Assembly (NCBI RefSeq): GCF_001314325.1
Contig: NZ_CP009429.1
Coordinates: 2,108,501 to 2,172,500 of the forward strand
Length of the DNA: 64,000 bases
Direction of reading: 5' to 3'
DNA from: Sphingopyxis macrogoltabida
GTDB lineage: Bacteria > Pseudomonadota > Alphaproteobacteria > Sphingomonadales > Sphingomonadaceae
The notes under the pieces were generated by a model, which was not told the origin of the DNA, made no database searches, and worked only from the letters and a program-made list of their open reading frames with translations. The translations under genes and the position numbers were made by a program. This document shows positions 27,022 through 35,569 of the stretch, piece by piece. How positions within the stretch are numbered: the first letter of the stretch is position 1; the number at the start of each line of letters is the position of its first letter.

Positions 27022-28032
27022 TTAGCCTCCGCCCCAAATTTCTTGCGGGCAATGGATCATGCCTCCGGCATATCGGACCCCCGGCTCGCGATCGCGGGCC
27101 AGGAAGATCGGTCCGTCGAGATCGACGATGTCGCAGAGCTGCCCGACCACGTAGGAAGGCGCCATCGACAGGCTGCTGCCCATCATGTTGCCGACCATCA
27201 CGTCGAGCCCGAGCCGCCGCGCCTCGCGCGCGATCGCCAGCCCCTCGGTGAGCCCGCCGCACTTGTCGAGCTTGATGTTGACGACGTCGAAGCGCCCGAC
27301 CAGCGAAGCCGTATCGGCGAGCGTTACGGCGCTTTCGTCGGCAGCGAACGGCAGCGGCCGCTCGAAGCCGTCGAGGCCCACCTCGCGCCCGCGCCGGAGC
27401 GGCTGTTCGAGCAGCGACACCCCGTTCGCGACGAGCGTCGGGAGCAGGCCCGGCAACGTCTCGATACTATAGCCCTGATTGGCGTCGACACCGATCCACG
27501 CATCCGGACGCGCCGAGCGGATCGCGATGACGCGTGCGATATCCTCCTCGACATCGCCGGTCAGCTTGACCTTGATCGGGGTCTCGGGATCGAATGCCAG
27601 CATCCCTTCCACCATCACCTCGGGCCGGTCGGCGCCGAGCGTCATCGTCGACCGCAGGGGTTTCGGCGCATCGATGCCCGCGAGGTCCCAGACGGGCCGG
27701 CCGGCCTGTTTCGCCTCGAGATCCCAATAGGCACAGTCGAGCGCATTGCGCGCGCCGCCCGGCGGCAAGAGCTGCTGCAGATCCTCGCGCGTCGCGCCGC
27801 TTTCGATTGCGCCGCGCACGCGCTCGGCCTCCGACATCATATGGGCGATGTCGTCGCCGAGATAATAGACGCCGGCACCCTCGCCGCGCCCGCGGTGCGT
27901 CCCGTCCGAAATTTCGGCGACGAGAAGCTCGGTTTCGGTGAAGACATGTCCCGAAATGCGGAACGGCCGGTGATAGGGAAAGCGCTCGACCCGAAGGTCG
28001 AGCGCCAGATTGTGTACCGATTGCGTCGTCAT
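27022..28032 (-). CDS. dgcA: DgcA-type N-acetyl-D-glutamate racemase (dipeptide-epimerase-like enolase superfamily)
   Basis: A 336-residue enolase-superfamily enzyme related to L-Ala-D/L-Glu epimerases. The KxK motif is K154-V-K156, metal ligands are D183 (GVDANQG), E209 (LLEQP) and D232 (ADES), and the opposite catalytic lysine lies in NIKLDKCGG (252-260). Known DgcA racemises N-acetyl-D-glutamate to N-acetyl-L-glutamate after DgcN. The start ATG at 28032 overlaps the stop of the upstream beta-lactamase-fold gene by one base (TGATG), so the two form an operon. A plain Ala-Glu dipeptide epimerase for murein peptides is the alternative; two DgcN genes nearby favour DgcA. Confidence 0.85.
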   Translation of the reverse strand: MTTQSVHNLALDLRVERFPYHRPFRISGHVFTETELLVAEISDGTHRGRGEGAGVYYLGDDIAHMMSEAERVRGAIESGATREDLQQLLPPGGARNALDCAYWDLEAKQAGRPVWDLAGIDAPKPLRSTMTLGADRPEVMVEGMLAFDPETPIKVKLTGDVEEDIARVIAIRSARPDAWIGVDANQGYSIETLPGLLPTLVANGVSLLEQPLRRGREVGLDGFERPLPFAADESAVTLADTASLVGRFDVVNIKLDKCGGLTEGLAIAREARRLGLDVMVGNMMGSSLSMAPSYVVGQLCDIVDLDGPIFLARDREPGVRYAGGMIHCPQEIWGGG

Positions 28033-30017
28033 CAATATACCATTCCAAAACCGTAGAGGTGGAAGACCAGCGTCACCCAGACCAGCACCAGCCCTGCGAG
28101 CAGGAGCAGCACCGCGCCGAACTTCATCGTCCACTTGCGCTTGTCCTTGATGCTGAGCCACAGATGCCATCCGGCGGTGGCGAGCAGGCCGAACGCAGCG
28201 ACCGGCGTCAGGATGCGCAGCAGGTGGATCAGCCAGTCGAGCGGACCGCCGATGCTGCCGATATCGGCCGAGAAAGCAGCGACCAGGCCGATCCAGCCGG
28301 CAAGCGCCGCCAGCACCAGCCAGGCGAACAGGCGCGACAGACGATAGGCGCGCCGCGCCTTGCCTTCGAGCGCGAAGGTGGCACCGAAGTTGCGGCGGAC
28401 CAGCGCGCGGACCGGCCAGGCGAGTGCCGCGAGCAACACGATACCGAGCGCCGCGATCAGCGCCGGGATGAGCCAGGCCGCGTTGGCGCTGGCGCGTGCG
28501 GGTTCGAACACCATGAACGGCGATCCCGCGTCGAGGCTCCAGCGGGTGACCCGGCCGTCCTTCACTTCGGCGGCAAGGCGTTCGCCGGTGCCGGTGTCGC
28601 GCCACACGAACGGCTCGACCTCGACCCAGTCGCGCGCGCCCGCACCAAGGCCGTCGAGACCCGGAATGCTGAGCTTGCCGTTCTCGGTCATCCCGACCTG
28701 CGCCTGCCCGAGCAGGCCGAACAGGCTCATGAAGTTGGTGAAGCTGCCGCGGCTGCTCTCGTAATGGCCGACCATCATCTGTGCATGCTGGCGGGCGGTC
28801 TTGGCATCGACGGTGCCGGGCGTTGCAGTGCCGGGCAGGTAGCGGTCGGCGAATTTGTGGAACAGCGCGCTGCGCACCGCGCCTGCATCGCCCGCCTTGC
28901 CGGCGCTGTTCATCGAGATGAAGACGCCGATGTCGGCATCGGGGAACAGCCACAGATAGGAGTGGAACCAGACGGTATCGCCGCCGTGCGCGATCGCGCG
29001 GTGGCCGTTGACCCATTGTTCGTAGAAGCCGAGCGCCATGCTGTTGAGCGGGCCAACGCCCGGCGCCTTGAAATCATGCATCATCTTCGCGGTTTCGGGT
29101 TTGAGCAGCCCCGCACCGTCGTTGAGGTGGGCGATCATGAACTTGCCCATGTCGGCGCCGCTCGCCGACAGGCTGCCTGCCGGGGCCGGAATCACGATCT
29201 CGAAAGGCCGCGCCTTTTGCGTGATGTCGGGATAGCCGTTCGACATGAAGGGCGCGAGACGTGCGGGCAACGGCTGGCGGAAGGTCGCATAATTCATGCC
29301 GAGCGGCTTGAAGATGTGGTTCTCGACATAATCGTCGAACGGCTCGCCGCTGACCCGCTCGACGATATAGCCGGCGAGCGCGGTCGCGTAGTTCGAATAG
29401 GCCGGCGTGGTGCCCGGCGCAAAGACGCGGTCGGGGAGCGCGAGCGGCATCTGCTGCTTCAGCGCCATCACCGCCTTGGGATCGCTGCTGATCAGATAGC
29501 GGACCGATTCCTGAAAGCCCGCGGTGTGCGTCATGATGTTGCGCATCGTCACCGGCTTGCCCTGATAGGGCGGAATCTTGAAATCGAGATAGGCGTTGAC
29601 GTCCTTGTCGAGATCGATCTTCCCCGCCTCGACCTGCTGCATCACCGCGGTCCAGGTGAACAGCTTCGACACCGAACCCGGACGGAAAAGCGTGGTTTCG
29701 GGGTTGACCGGGGCGCGCTTGGCGACGTTGGAATAGCCATAGCCCTTTTCGAGCACGACCTGGTTGCCGCGCACGACGACGACGACCGCCCCCGGAATAT
29801 TCGCGCGTTCCAGCGCATAGGGGAGATAGCCGTCGAGCCAGGCTTCGAGGTCGGCGCGGTCGAGCGCAACCGGCTGGGTGGTTTTCGGCGCCGCCGGCGC
29901 CGCCGCAGTTACGGCCTTTTTCGTCGGCTCGGGGGGTATCGGCCCCTGCGCCGCGAGCGGCAGCGCGACCAGCGCGGTCAATCCAATCATCAGCTTGCGA
30001 AGGAAACGCATCGTCAT
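28032..30017 (-). CDS. Beta-lactamase-fold serine hydrolase fused to four C-terminal membrane helices
   Basis: A 661-residue protein with a signal peptide (MIGLTALVALPLAAQ), an Ala/Pro-rich linker, then a PBP/beta-lactamase fold with S115-V-S-K118, YSN in TPAYSNYATA and HGGD in AIAHGGDTVW. The last 170 residues have four hydrophobic helices (AWLIPALIAALGIVLLAAL, LFAWLVLAALAGWIGLVAAF, LIHLLRILTPVAAFGLLATA and FGAVLLLLAGLVLVWVTLVF). The catalytic domain should face the periplasm, anchored by the membrane part. The gene is coupled to dgcA by a TGATG junction. A D-aminopeptidase/DD-peptidase role is inferred from this link. Confidence 0.9.
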   Translation of the reverse strand: MTMRFLRKLMIGLTALVALPLAAQGPIPPEPTKKAVTAAAPAAPKTTQPVALDRADLEAWLDGYLPYALERANIPGAVVVVVRGNQVVLEKGYGYSNVAKRAPVNPETTLFRPGSVSKLFTWTAVMQQVEAGKIDLDKDVNAYLDFKIPPYQGKPVTMRNIMTHTAGFQESVRYLISSDPKAVMALKQQMPLALPDRVFAPGTTPAYSNYATALAGYIVERVSGEPFDDYVENHIFKPLGMNYATFRQPLPARLAPFMSNGYPDITQKARPFEIVIPAPAGSLSASGADMGKFMIAHLNDGAGLLKPETAKMMHDFKAPGVGPLNSMALGFYEQWVNGHRAIAHGGDTVWFHSYLWLFPDADIGVFISMNSAGKAGDAGAVRSALFHKFADRYLPGTATPGTVDAKTARQHAQMMVGHYESSRGSFTNFMSLFGLLGQAQVGMTENGKLSIPGLDGLGAGARDWVEVEPFVWRDTGTGERLAAEVKDGRVTRWSLDAGSPFMVFEPARASANAAWLIPALIAALGIVLLAALAWPVRALVRRNFGATFALEGKARRAYRLSRLFAWLVLAALAGWIGLVAAFSADIGSIGGPLDWLIHLLRILTPVAAFGLLATAGWHLWLSIKDKRKWTMKFGAVLLLLAGLVLVWVTLVFHLYGFGMVY

Positions 30018-30089
30018 CCCCTTGTTCCCGCCGCGCCCGTCTTTCGCAGCCGCGCGGCCCCATTATCCACGCCAACACATATTGGCCCG

Positions 30090-30125
30090 ATAGGGACATA
30101 ATGATCCTGATTGGAAAATTGTCAA
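30090..30125 (-). promoter_or_regulatory. Promoter/operator element of the hydrolase-dgcA operon
   Basis: On the minus strand TTGACA (30125-30120) is followed by ATTTTCCAATCAGGATC and ATTATG at -10-like spacing. The 21 bases 30105-30125 match the element at 26984-27004 at 18 positions, including TTGACA-n-TTTTC and ATCAGGA. It lies 88 bases upstream of the start at 30017. A shared regulator (the RpiR-type protein at 6330) is the inferred reason for the conservation. Confidence 0.55.
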
Positions 30126-30200
30126 ACAGGAAATGAAGATCGACGGGTTGGGCGGGTTTCGAGGTCGGGTTTGGGGTGGTTGAGCTGTCGCTTGTTACGT

Positions 30201-30291
30201 CGTCATCCCGGGCTTGACCCGGGACCCGCCTTTCTTCTTTCGACGCTAGTTCAAAGAAAAGGCAGGCCCCGGGTCAAGCCCGGGGGTGACG
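30201..30291. repeat. REP-like palindromic intergenic repeat, copy 1
   Basis: CGTCATCCCGGGCTTGACCC starts an arm that recurs inverted at about 30268-30291 (CCCGGGTCAAGCCCGGGGGT then GAC), giving a long hairpin with a loop of about 40 bases. A related inverted pair is at 37260-37332. Such elements are common between sphingomonad genes. The rest of 30018-30345 holds the promoter of the operon at 30017 and no gene that I can see. Confidence 0.7.
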
Positions 30292-30345
30292 GATGTGGTT
30301 TACGCGAATGTCGCCTGCCGGCCGATAGCCGCCCCGCGGTCGTTT

Positions 30346-30822
30346 CTACTCCGCCTCGCGCGGGTCACAGCCCTCCACCACCGCCGGATCGACATCGCCG
30401 CCCAGATTGGCGGCGATGCGTTCGAGCATCGCGTCGAGCGCGGCAATTTCGGCGGTGCTGAACCCGGCCAGCGCATCGGCATCCTCGGCGGCCCCGATCG
30501 CCGCCAGCTCGGCGAGCAGCGGATCGATCGCGCCGGTCAGGTGGATACGATAGGCACGCCGGTCGGCGGGGTCGGCGCGGCGTTCGAGCCAGCCCGCCTC
30601 GGCCAGCCGGTCGATCGAGCGTCCGACCGTCACTTCGCCGACTTCGAGCAACCCGGCAATCTCGCGCTGCGTCGCGCCGGGAAAGCGGCGCACGCACGCG
30701 ATCGTCCGCCATTGCGCGCTGGTCAGCCCGGCGCCCGCCGCACGGCGGTCGAAGCGCAACCGCAACAGGCGCGACAGCTTCATGATCCGCATGCCCAGCG
30801 TCTTGTCGCCCTCTGCTTCCAC
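30346..30822 (-). CDS. MarR-family transcriptional regulator
   Basis: A 158-residue winged-helix regulator with LSRLLRLRFDRRAAGAGLTS, QWRTIACVRRFPGATQREIA, LLEVGEVTVGRSIDRLAEAG (recognition helix) and WLERRADPADRRAYRIHLT (wing), the canonical MarR layout. The start is a GTG at 30822, seven bases after AAGGGAGG; a longer frame to 30954 has no ribosome site and would overlap the divergent gene's leader. It is divergent from the exported protein at 30965, sharing a 142-base region, and probably regulates it or itself. The ligand is unknown. Confidence 0.9.
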   Translation of the reverse strand: MEAEGDKTLGMRIMKLSRLLRLRFDRRAAGAGLTSAQWRTIACVRRFPGATQREIAGLLEVGEVTVGRSIDRLAEAGWLERRADPADRRAYRIHLTGAIDPLLAELAAIGAAEDADALAGFSTAEIAALDAMLERIAANLGGDVDPAVVEGCDPREAE

Positions 30823-30964
30823 GCCCGCCTCCCTTCGATCTTCCGTGTCGCAGCCGCGCCCGCGCGGCGCAAGAGGGCGAAACGCCCGGACTGTGATGAC
30901 TGTCACCCCGCCGCCACCGGTTTCGGACCATATCCCCGGCAACAGGGTCGACAAGGAAAGACAG

Positions 30965-31714
30965 ATGCGATTGCGCCATTATCTCAAGCTTTTGCCGCTG
31001 CTGCTGCTGATCCCCGCGACCGCCGCCGACGCGCGGCTCACCGGCAAGGCGGGCACGCAGGCTCCGTCGATCCCCGTACCGCCGCTGCGCGAAAGCTGGC
31101 GCTATCGCTGCGATGCCGAACGGGTGCTGGCGGGCGGGACGGTGAGCCTGACGCGCCTTTACACCGATGCGGGAAAACTCGACGGCGGCGACTTCATGCG
31201 CTGGACCCCGGCCGCCTATGATCCGCAGCGGCCGCAGCGACCTCTCGATCTCGAACTTTCCTATATCTGGGACCCCGCGCGCCAGCCCGCGATCGAGCCC
31301 CGCGCGATCGAGGTGAAGCTCCGCGTCGGGATCGACGACGACCTGCCCGAGGTCGCGCTGATCCGGATGCAGCGCCCTTTCCCGGTCGAGCCGCACGGCA
31401 TTATCGGCAGCACCGCGCTTTCGACACAGGTCTTCCCTTACGCGGCCTATGATATGCGCAATGGCCATGGCGAACTGCCGCTCGGCGACCTCCTCGCCTA
31501 CGCCGAGGGCTATGACGCACTGGATTGGACGCTTGTCCGCCCGTCCGACCGGCTGGGCGGAGACGCCGAACTCGCGCGCGGCACGATCGACATCGCGGCA
31601 CTGCGCGAAGCCGTGACCGCGCTCCCGACGCTGCGAACCATGCTCGCGGCGAAGACCGCCGAGCCAAAGACGCGCTGCGAACGCGTGCTATGGCCCGAAC
31701 ATATCCTCTATTGA
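30965..31714 (+). CDS. Exported protein of unknown function
   Basis: A 249-residue protein that I do not recognise. A signal peptide (MRLRHYLKLLPLLLLIPATAADA) precedes a region with two cysteines, one near residue 50 (SWRYRCDAER) and one near the C-terminus (TRCERVLWP), that could form a disulphide. The rest is mixed alpha/beta with no transmembrane helix. The start ATG follows AAGGAAAGACAG; a longer frame from 30782 would run through the MarR gene. It ends 16 bases from the convergent TBDR stop. It is probably periplasmic. Confidence 0.8.
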   Translation: MRLRHYLKLLPLLLLIPATAADARLTGKAGTQAPSIPVPPLRESWRYRCDAERVLAGGTVSLTRLYTDAGKLDGGDFMRWTPAAYDPQRPQRPLDLELSYIWDPARQPAIEPRAIEVKLRVGIDDDLPEVALIRMQRPFPVEPHGIIGSTALSTQVFPYAAYDMRNGHGELPLGDLLAYAEGYDALDWTLVRPSDRLGGDAELARGTIDIAALREAVTALPTLRTMLAAKTAEPKTRCERVLWPEHILY

Positions 31715-31730
31715 GCGCGCTGCGCGCCGA

Positions 31731-33896
31731 TCAGAAGCCGAAGCGGATCGTCGCGCGCACGTTCCGCGGTTCGCCATAGACATAGCCGTCGAACCACAGA
31801 TTGTTGTTGAAATAGCGCTTGTCGAACAGGTTGTTGACGTTGACCTGCAGCTCGACATGCTCGCCGAGCGCATAGCGCGCCATGGCGTTGACGAGCAGAT
31901 AGGCGGGTTGGCCGACCGCCACATCTTCCTTTGTCGCCGGATTGGGCGCGGTCTTCGGCGGGGTGCTTTCCCAGCGCAGCGAGCCGCCGAGGCTCAGCCC
32001 GTCGAGCGCCCCGCCGAAGTCATAGCGCGTCGCCATGCGCAGCACCCGCCGCGGATGGTGCGCCTGCACTGCAAGGCCGTCGATATCGCGCGCCGAAAAT
32101 TCGCTCCACCCGAGGTTGAGATCCCAGCCGGGCAGGATCTCGCCCGCCAGTTCGGCCTCATAGCCCTTCGACACCGTGCCCATCGCGGGACGGAAGGCGG
32201 GGTCCTCTGTGCCGGGAACCTTATGCGGGAAATCCACCACCGCGAAATTGTCCTGCTCGATGCGGAACACCGCCGCCGAGGCGCGCAGCCGACCGCCCAG
32301 CCATTCGCCCTTCAGCCCCGCCTCATAATTGGCGCCTTCCAGCGGCGGCAGGTAATCGCCGTTGCGGTCCTTGGCCGTCTGCGGGTTGAAGATGCTGGTA
32401 TAGCTTGCATAGGCCGACAGATTGTCGGTCACGTCGAACACCAGCCCCGCATAGGGGGTGAAGCGGTGGTTGTGGCGGATCGTATAGGCCTCGGGCGTAT
32501 AGAGGGCGACATCTTCGCTCCGCTTGTACCAGCTCAACCGTCCGCCCGCGATCAGCTTCAGCCGCGCGCCGAGTTGCAGCCGCGTCGCGCCATAGACCGC
32601 ATATTGTTCGGTCGTGCCGATCCCGCTCATGTCATAGCGCGGACCCCACGTCGGCTCGGGATAGACATTGCCGTCCCATTCGTTGAAATCCTTGATCGGC
32701 GCGACGCTGGCGGCGTCGGGATCGCGGTTGGTCCAGCCGGTTTTCAGATGGCTGTACATGCCGCCGACGATCAGTTCGTGGCGCTGCCCGAATAGGTCGA
32801 ACCCGCCCTTCACCGTCGCGCTGCCGTGCCACTGCTCGGGCTTGCTTTCGTACCAATAGGCCCAGGGATTGATCCCCGCGCCGGTAACCGGATCGGGATA
32901 GCCGTCGGTCCACAGCAGCTTCGATTCTTCGAACTGCTGGTGATAGCTGACGTCGCCGCGCAGCGTCCAGTCGCTGCCCAGGCGCTGCTCGACCGTCAGA
33001 AAGGCCGTCTTTTCGACCGTATCCCACAGGTTCCACCGTGCGCCGGTCGTCTTCGACCGCGGCCAGTTGGTGCGCGACCCGTCGCTGTACCAGTAGGGAA
33101 GCTGCCCCCACAAAATCCCGTCGCGATTGTCGCGCTGGTAACTCGCGCCGATGCTGACGCGCGTGCTGTCGCCCAGATCGGCGTCGATCACGCCATAGAA
33201 GAGGTAACCGTCGCTCTTCTCGAGGTCGACGAAGCTCTCCTGCGTATAATATTGCGCGACGAAGCGGCCGCGCACCGACCCGTCCTTGGTCAGCGGCACC
33301 GTGACGTCGCCGGTCGCCGCCATTCGCCCCCACGATCCCGCCTCAAACTCGAAGCTGCCGGTCAGCAAACGCGAGTCCGCGTGCTTGCGGACGAGGTTGA
33401 TCGTCGCCGACGGCTCGCCCAGCCCCTGCATCAGGCCGTTGGCGCCGCGGATCACCTCGACCCGGTCGTACAGCGCGCTGCTGTTTTCCTCGAGCCCGAT
33501 ATTGCCGGTGGCAAAGGGCGCGCCATCGAGCTGGAAATTGCTGATCTCGAAACCGCGCGCCGCCAGCATGTTGCGGCCGCGGTCGACCGCTTTGACCGAG
33601 ACGCCGGTGGTATAGGAAAGCACGTCGGCGATATTGACCGCGCCCTGATCCTCGATCTGCTCGCGGGTGATGACGCTGATCGACTGCGGCGTCTGGCGCG
33701 GCGACAGCGACAGGCCGGTGGCCAGCGTGTTGTCCTCTTCGCCGCGGCCATAGACGACGATCTCGTCCTTGCGCTCCTGATCGTCCGCACCCGCATCGCC
33801 TTCGGCCGCGATCGCGCCTGCCGGGAGGGCCAGTGCGCCTGCAAAAAGCGCCAGCGCGCTCGTCGCAGCGGTCAGCAAGCGATGCATTTTCATCAT
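31731..33896 (-). CDS. TonB-dependent siderophore receptor
   Basis: A 721-residue receptor with signal MHRLLTAATSALALFAGALALPAGAIA, a TonB box DEIVVYGRG, and a plug typical of FpvA/FhuE-type ferric siderophore receptors (TPQSISVITREQIEDQGAV, ISNFQLDGAPFAT and VEVIRGANGLMQG, with the no-glycine-rich GEPSATINLVRK). The barrel ends ATIRFGF. The start has three closely spaced Met (MMKM); AAGGGG precedes the first. Upstream 33897-34036 is AT-rich around 33975-34005 and may hold a Fur-type operator, which I cannot confirm. The gene is convergent with 30965-31714. Confidence 0.94.
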   Translation of the reverse strand: MMKMHRLLTAATSALALFAGALALPAGAIAAEGDAGADDQERKDEIVVYGRGEEDNTLATGLSLSPRQTPQSISVITREQIEDQGAVNIADVLSYTTGVSVKAVDRGRNMLAARGFEISNFQLDGAPFATGNIGLEENSSALYDRVEVIRGANGLMQGLGEPSATINLVRKHADSRLLTGSFEFEAGSWGRMAATGDVTVPLTKDGSVRGRFVAQYYTQESFVDLEKSDGYLFYGVIDADLGDSTRVSIGASYQRDNRDGILWGQLPYWYSDGSRTNWPRSKTTGARWNLWDTVEKTAFLTVEQRLGSDWTLRGDVSYHQQFEESKLLWTDGYPDPVTGAGINPWAYWYESKPEQWHGSATVKGGFDLFGQRHELIVGGMYSHLKTGWTNRDPDAASVAPIKDFNEWDGNVYPEPTWGPRYDMSGIGTTEQYAVYGATRLQLGARLKLIAGGRLSWYKRSEDVALYTPEAYTIRHNHRFTPYAGLVFDVTDNLSAYASYTSIFNPQTAKDRNGDYLPPLEGANYEAGLKGEWLGGRLRASAAVFRIEQDNFAVVDFPHKVPGTEDPAFRPAMGTVSKGYEAELAGEILPGWDLNLGWSEFSARDIDGLAVQAHHPRRVLRMATRYDFGGALDGLSLGGSLRWESTPPKTAPNPATKEDVAVGQPAYLLVNAMARYALGEHVELQVNVNNLFDKRYFNNNLWFDGYVYGEPRNVRATIRFGF

Positions 33897-34036
33897 AATC
33901 CCCTTTTCGAACCGGCACTTCCGCGCCCGCCGCCGATGCGGCGCACGATGTCGGGGCGGGCCCTAGGGGTTAACGCTATTGCAAGTCAATCTTAATTATA
34001 TCCGGTCGCAGCGCCGTCTTCGCCGCACCGCAAAGG

Positions 34037-35114
34037 TCAGTCCGGCACCGCCGCCGGCCTGATTTCTCCCGGTCGCAGGTCGACGCGGATCGATGCGCGC
34101 GTGCCGGGCTGCGCTCTCGACGGGTCGACCGGGACATAGGAAACCGCCGCCTTGTGCGTCCGCGCGAGAGCTTCGATCAGACGCGTGCCGAGCCCGGTGC
34201 CGCGCGCCACGCCGTCGTCCGGCATTCCCGCCCCGTCGTCCTCGACCGCCAGCTCGATCGTCGCGCTGCCCGTCTGGCGCAGCGACAGGCGGATTTCCCC
34301 GCCATGATCGTGGGCATAGGCATATTTGCATGCGTTGCTGACCCACTCGTTGGCGATCATGCCCAGCGCCACCGCCTTGTCGGTGGCGACGCGGACGGGT
34401 TCGACCGCAGCGGTGACCCGCCGGACACCCGCGCCGTTCGACCAGGTTTCGGACAGGTCGTGCGCCAGTCCTTCGAGATAATCGTCCATCGCGACGAATT
34501 CGACGTCGTTGGTGGTATAGAGGCGGCGGTTCACCTGCGCGACCGTCGCGATCCGCTGCTGCGTCTTTTGCAGCGCCTCGCGCGCGCCGGCGTCGGCGAG
34601 GCTTTTCGACTGCAGCGCAACGAACGACATGATCATCTGGAGGTTGTTGGCGACCCGGTGGTTCACTTCCTTGAGCAGCGCCTCGAGCCGGGCGTTGCTG
34701 GCGCGTAGCTCGGCCTCGGCAGCTTCACGGCCCCGGCGGAGCTGCGCGCGGTCGAGCACCTGATCGAAGCTCGACGCGAGCAGGTCGAAGAAATCCTCAC
34801 CGACCGATTTCACGACATAATCGTCGGCGCCGGCCTTGAGTGCCGCGACCGCGATCCGGCTTTCCTCGGACCCCGTGACATAGACGATGGGCGGGCAATG
34901 GGGCAGCGCGCGCAGCGCCTCCAGCGTCGCAAGGCCGTCCTGCCCGGGCATATACATGGTCGACCGCGATCAGGTCGAAGGCCGCCGCCTGCGCCATCTC
35001 GACGCCCTCGGCGCCGCTCGCCGCGAGGCTGACCTCGAAGCCCTTGCGCGCAAGCGCCCGCGCCGCAAGCCGGCGCATGCCCTCGTCGTCGTCGATATAG
35101 AGAATGTGGGTCAG
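34037..35114 (-). pseudogene. Frameshifted receiver-HisKA_2 histidine kinase (hybrid response regulator)
   Basis: Two frames together encode one protein. The 5' part (35114-about 34955) encodes a receiver start, HILYIDDDEGMRRL with FDLIAVDH near the phospho-acceptor Asp; the 3' part (34957-34037) resumes with YMPGQDGLATLEAL, then a coiled linker and a HisKA_2/HWE-type kinase (LLKEVNHRVANNLQMIMSF with the phospho-His; ATPase motifs NEWVSNACKYAYAH and DDGAGMPDDG). The natural join DHYMPGQDG needs one base less at CATGTATATG (34949-34959), so there is a +1 shift or a sequencing error. In-frame start options for the 5' part are only CTG at 35114 or ATG at 35078. It sits two-component style beside a response regulator and a kinase. 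Confidence 0.72.
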
Positions 35115-35122
35115 CGCGGGTC

Positions 35123-35569
35123 TCAGGCCGGATCGGGATCGGGGACCTGGATCACCGACAGAAACAGGCCGAGCTGGCGGATCGCGTCGGCGAAATTCTC
35201 GTAGTTCACCGGCTTGGTGATATAGACGTTGCAGCCGAGGTCGTAGCAGCGCTGGATCTCGACCTTGTCGTCGGTGGTCGTCAGCACGACGACGGGCGTC
35301 CGGCGCAGCGGGCTATCGTCGGCCTTCAGCTTCGCGAGGATGTCGGTCCCGCTCATGTCGGGCAGGTTGAGGTCGAGCAGCACGAGCGCCGGCCCGTTGC
35401 GCACCGGCCCCTCCGCCGCGTCGTACAGGAATTCCAGCGCCGACGTGCCGTCGAGGAAATGATGGATCGCGTTCGATATCCCCGCGCGGCGGATATTCTT
35501 CTCGATCAGGCGGGCGTGTCCCTCGTCATCCTCGATCATCACGATATTGACGGGTTTCTGGTCAGGCAT
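35123..35569 (-). CDS. Single-domain response regulator (Rcp1-like)
   Basis: A 148-residue stand-alone receiver domain: acidic pair E14-D15 (VMIEDDEGH), phospho-acceptor D66 in LVLLDLNLPD, the T/S switch in VVVLTTTDD and the conserved Lys in VYITKPVNYE. There is no output domain, as in phytochrome-linked Rcp1/Cph1-type regulators. It overlaps the upstream histidine-kinase stop by 8 bases and lies just before the frameshifted kinase, so all three are probably cotranscribed. It is likely phosphorylated by the 35562-37064 kinase. Confidence 0.92.
   Translation of the reverse strand: MPDQKPVNIVMIEDDEGHARLIEKNIRRAGISNAIHHFLDGTSALEFLYDAAEGPVRNGPALVLLDLNLPDMSGTDILAKLKADDSPLRRTPVVVLTTTDDKVEIQRCYDLGCNVYITKPVNYENFADAIRQLGLFLSVIQVPDPDPA

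Noticed and set aside
27022..29016. A 664-codon frame that includes the dgcA gene
   Set aside because: Its first 330 codons run antisense in frame to nothing recognisable and overlap the beta-lactamase-fold gene; the real start is at 28032.
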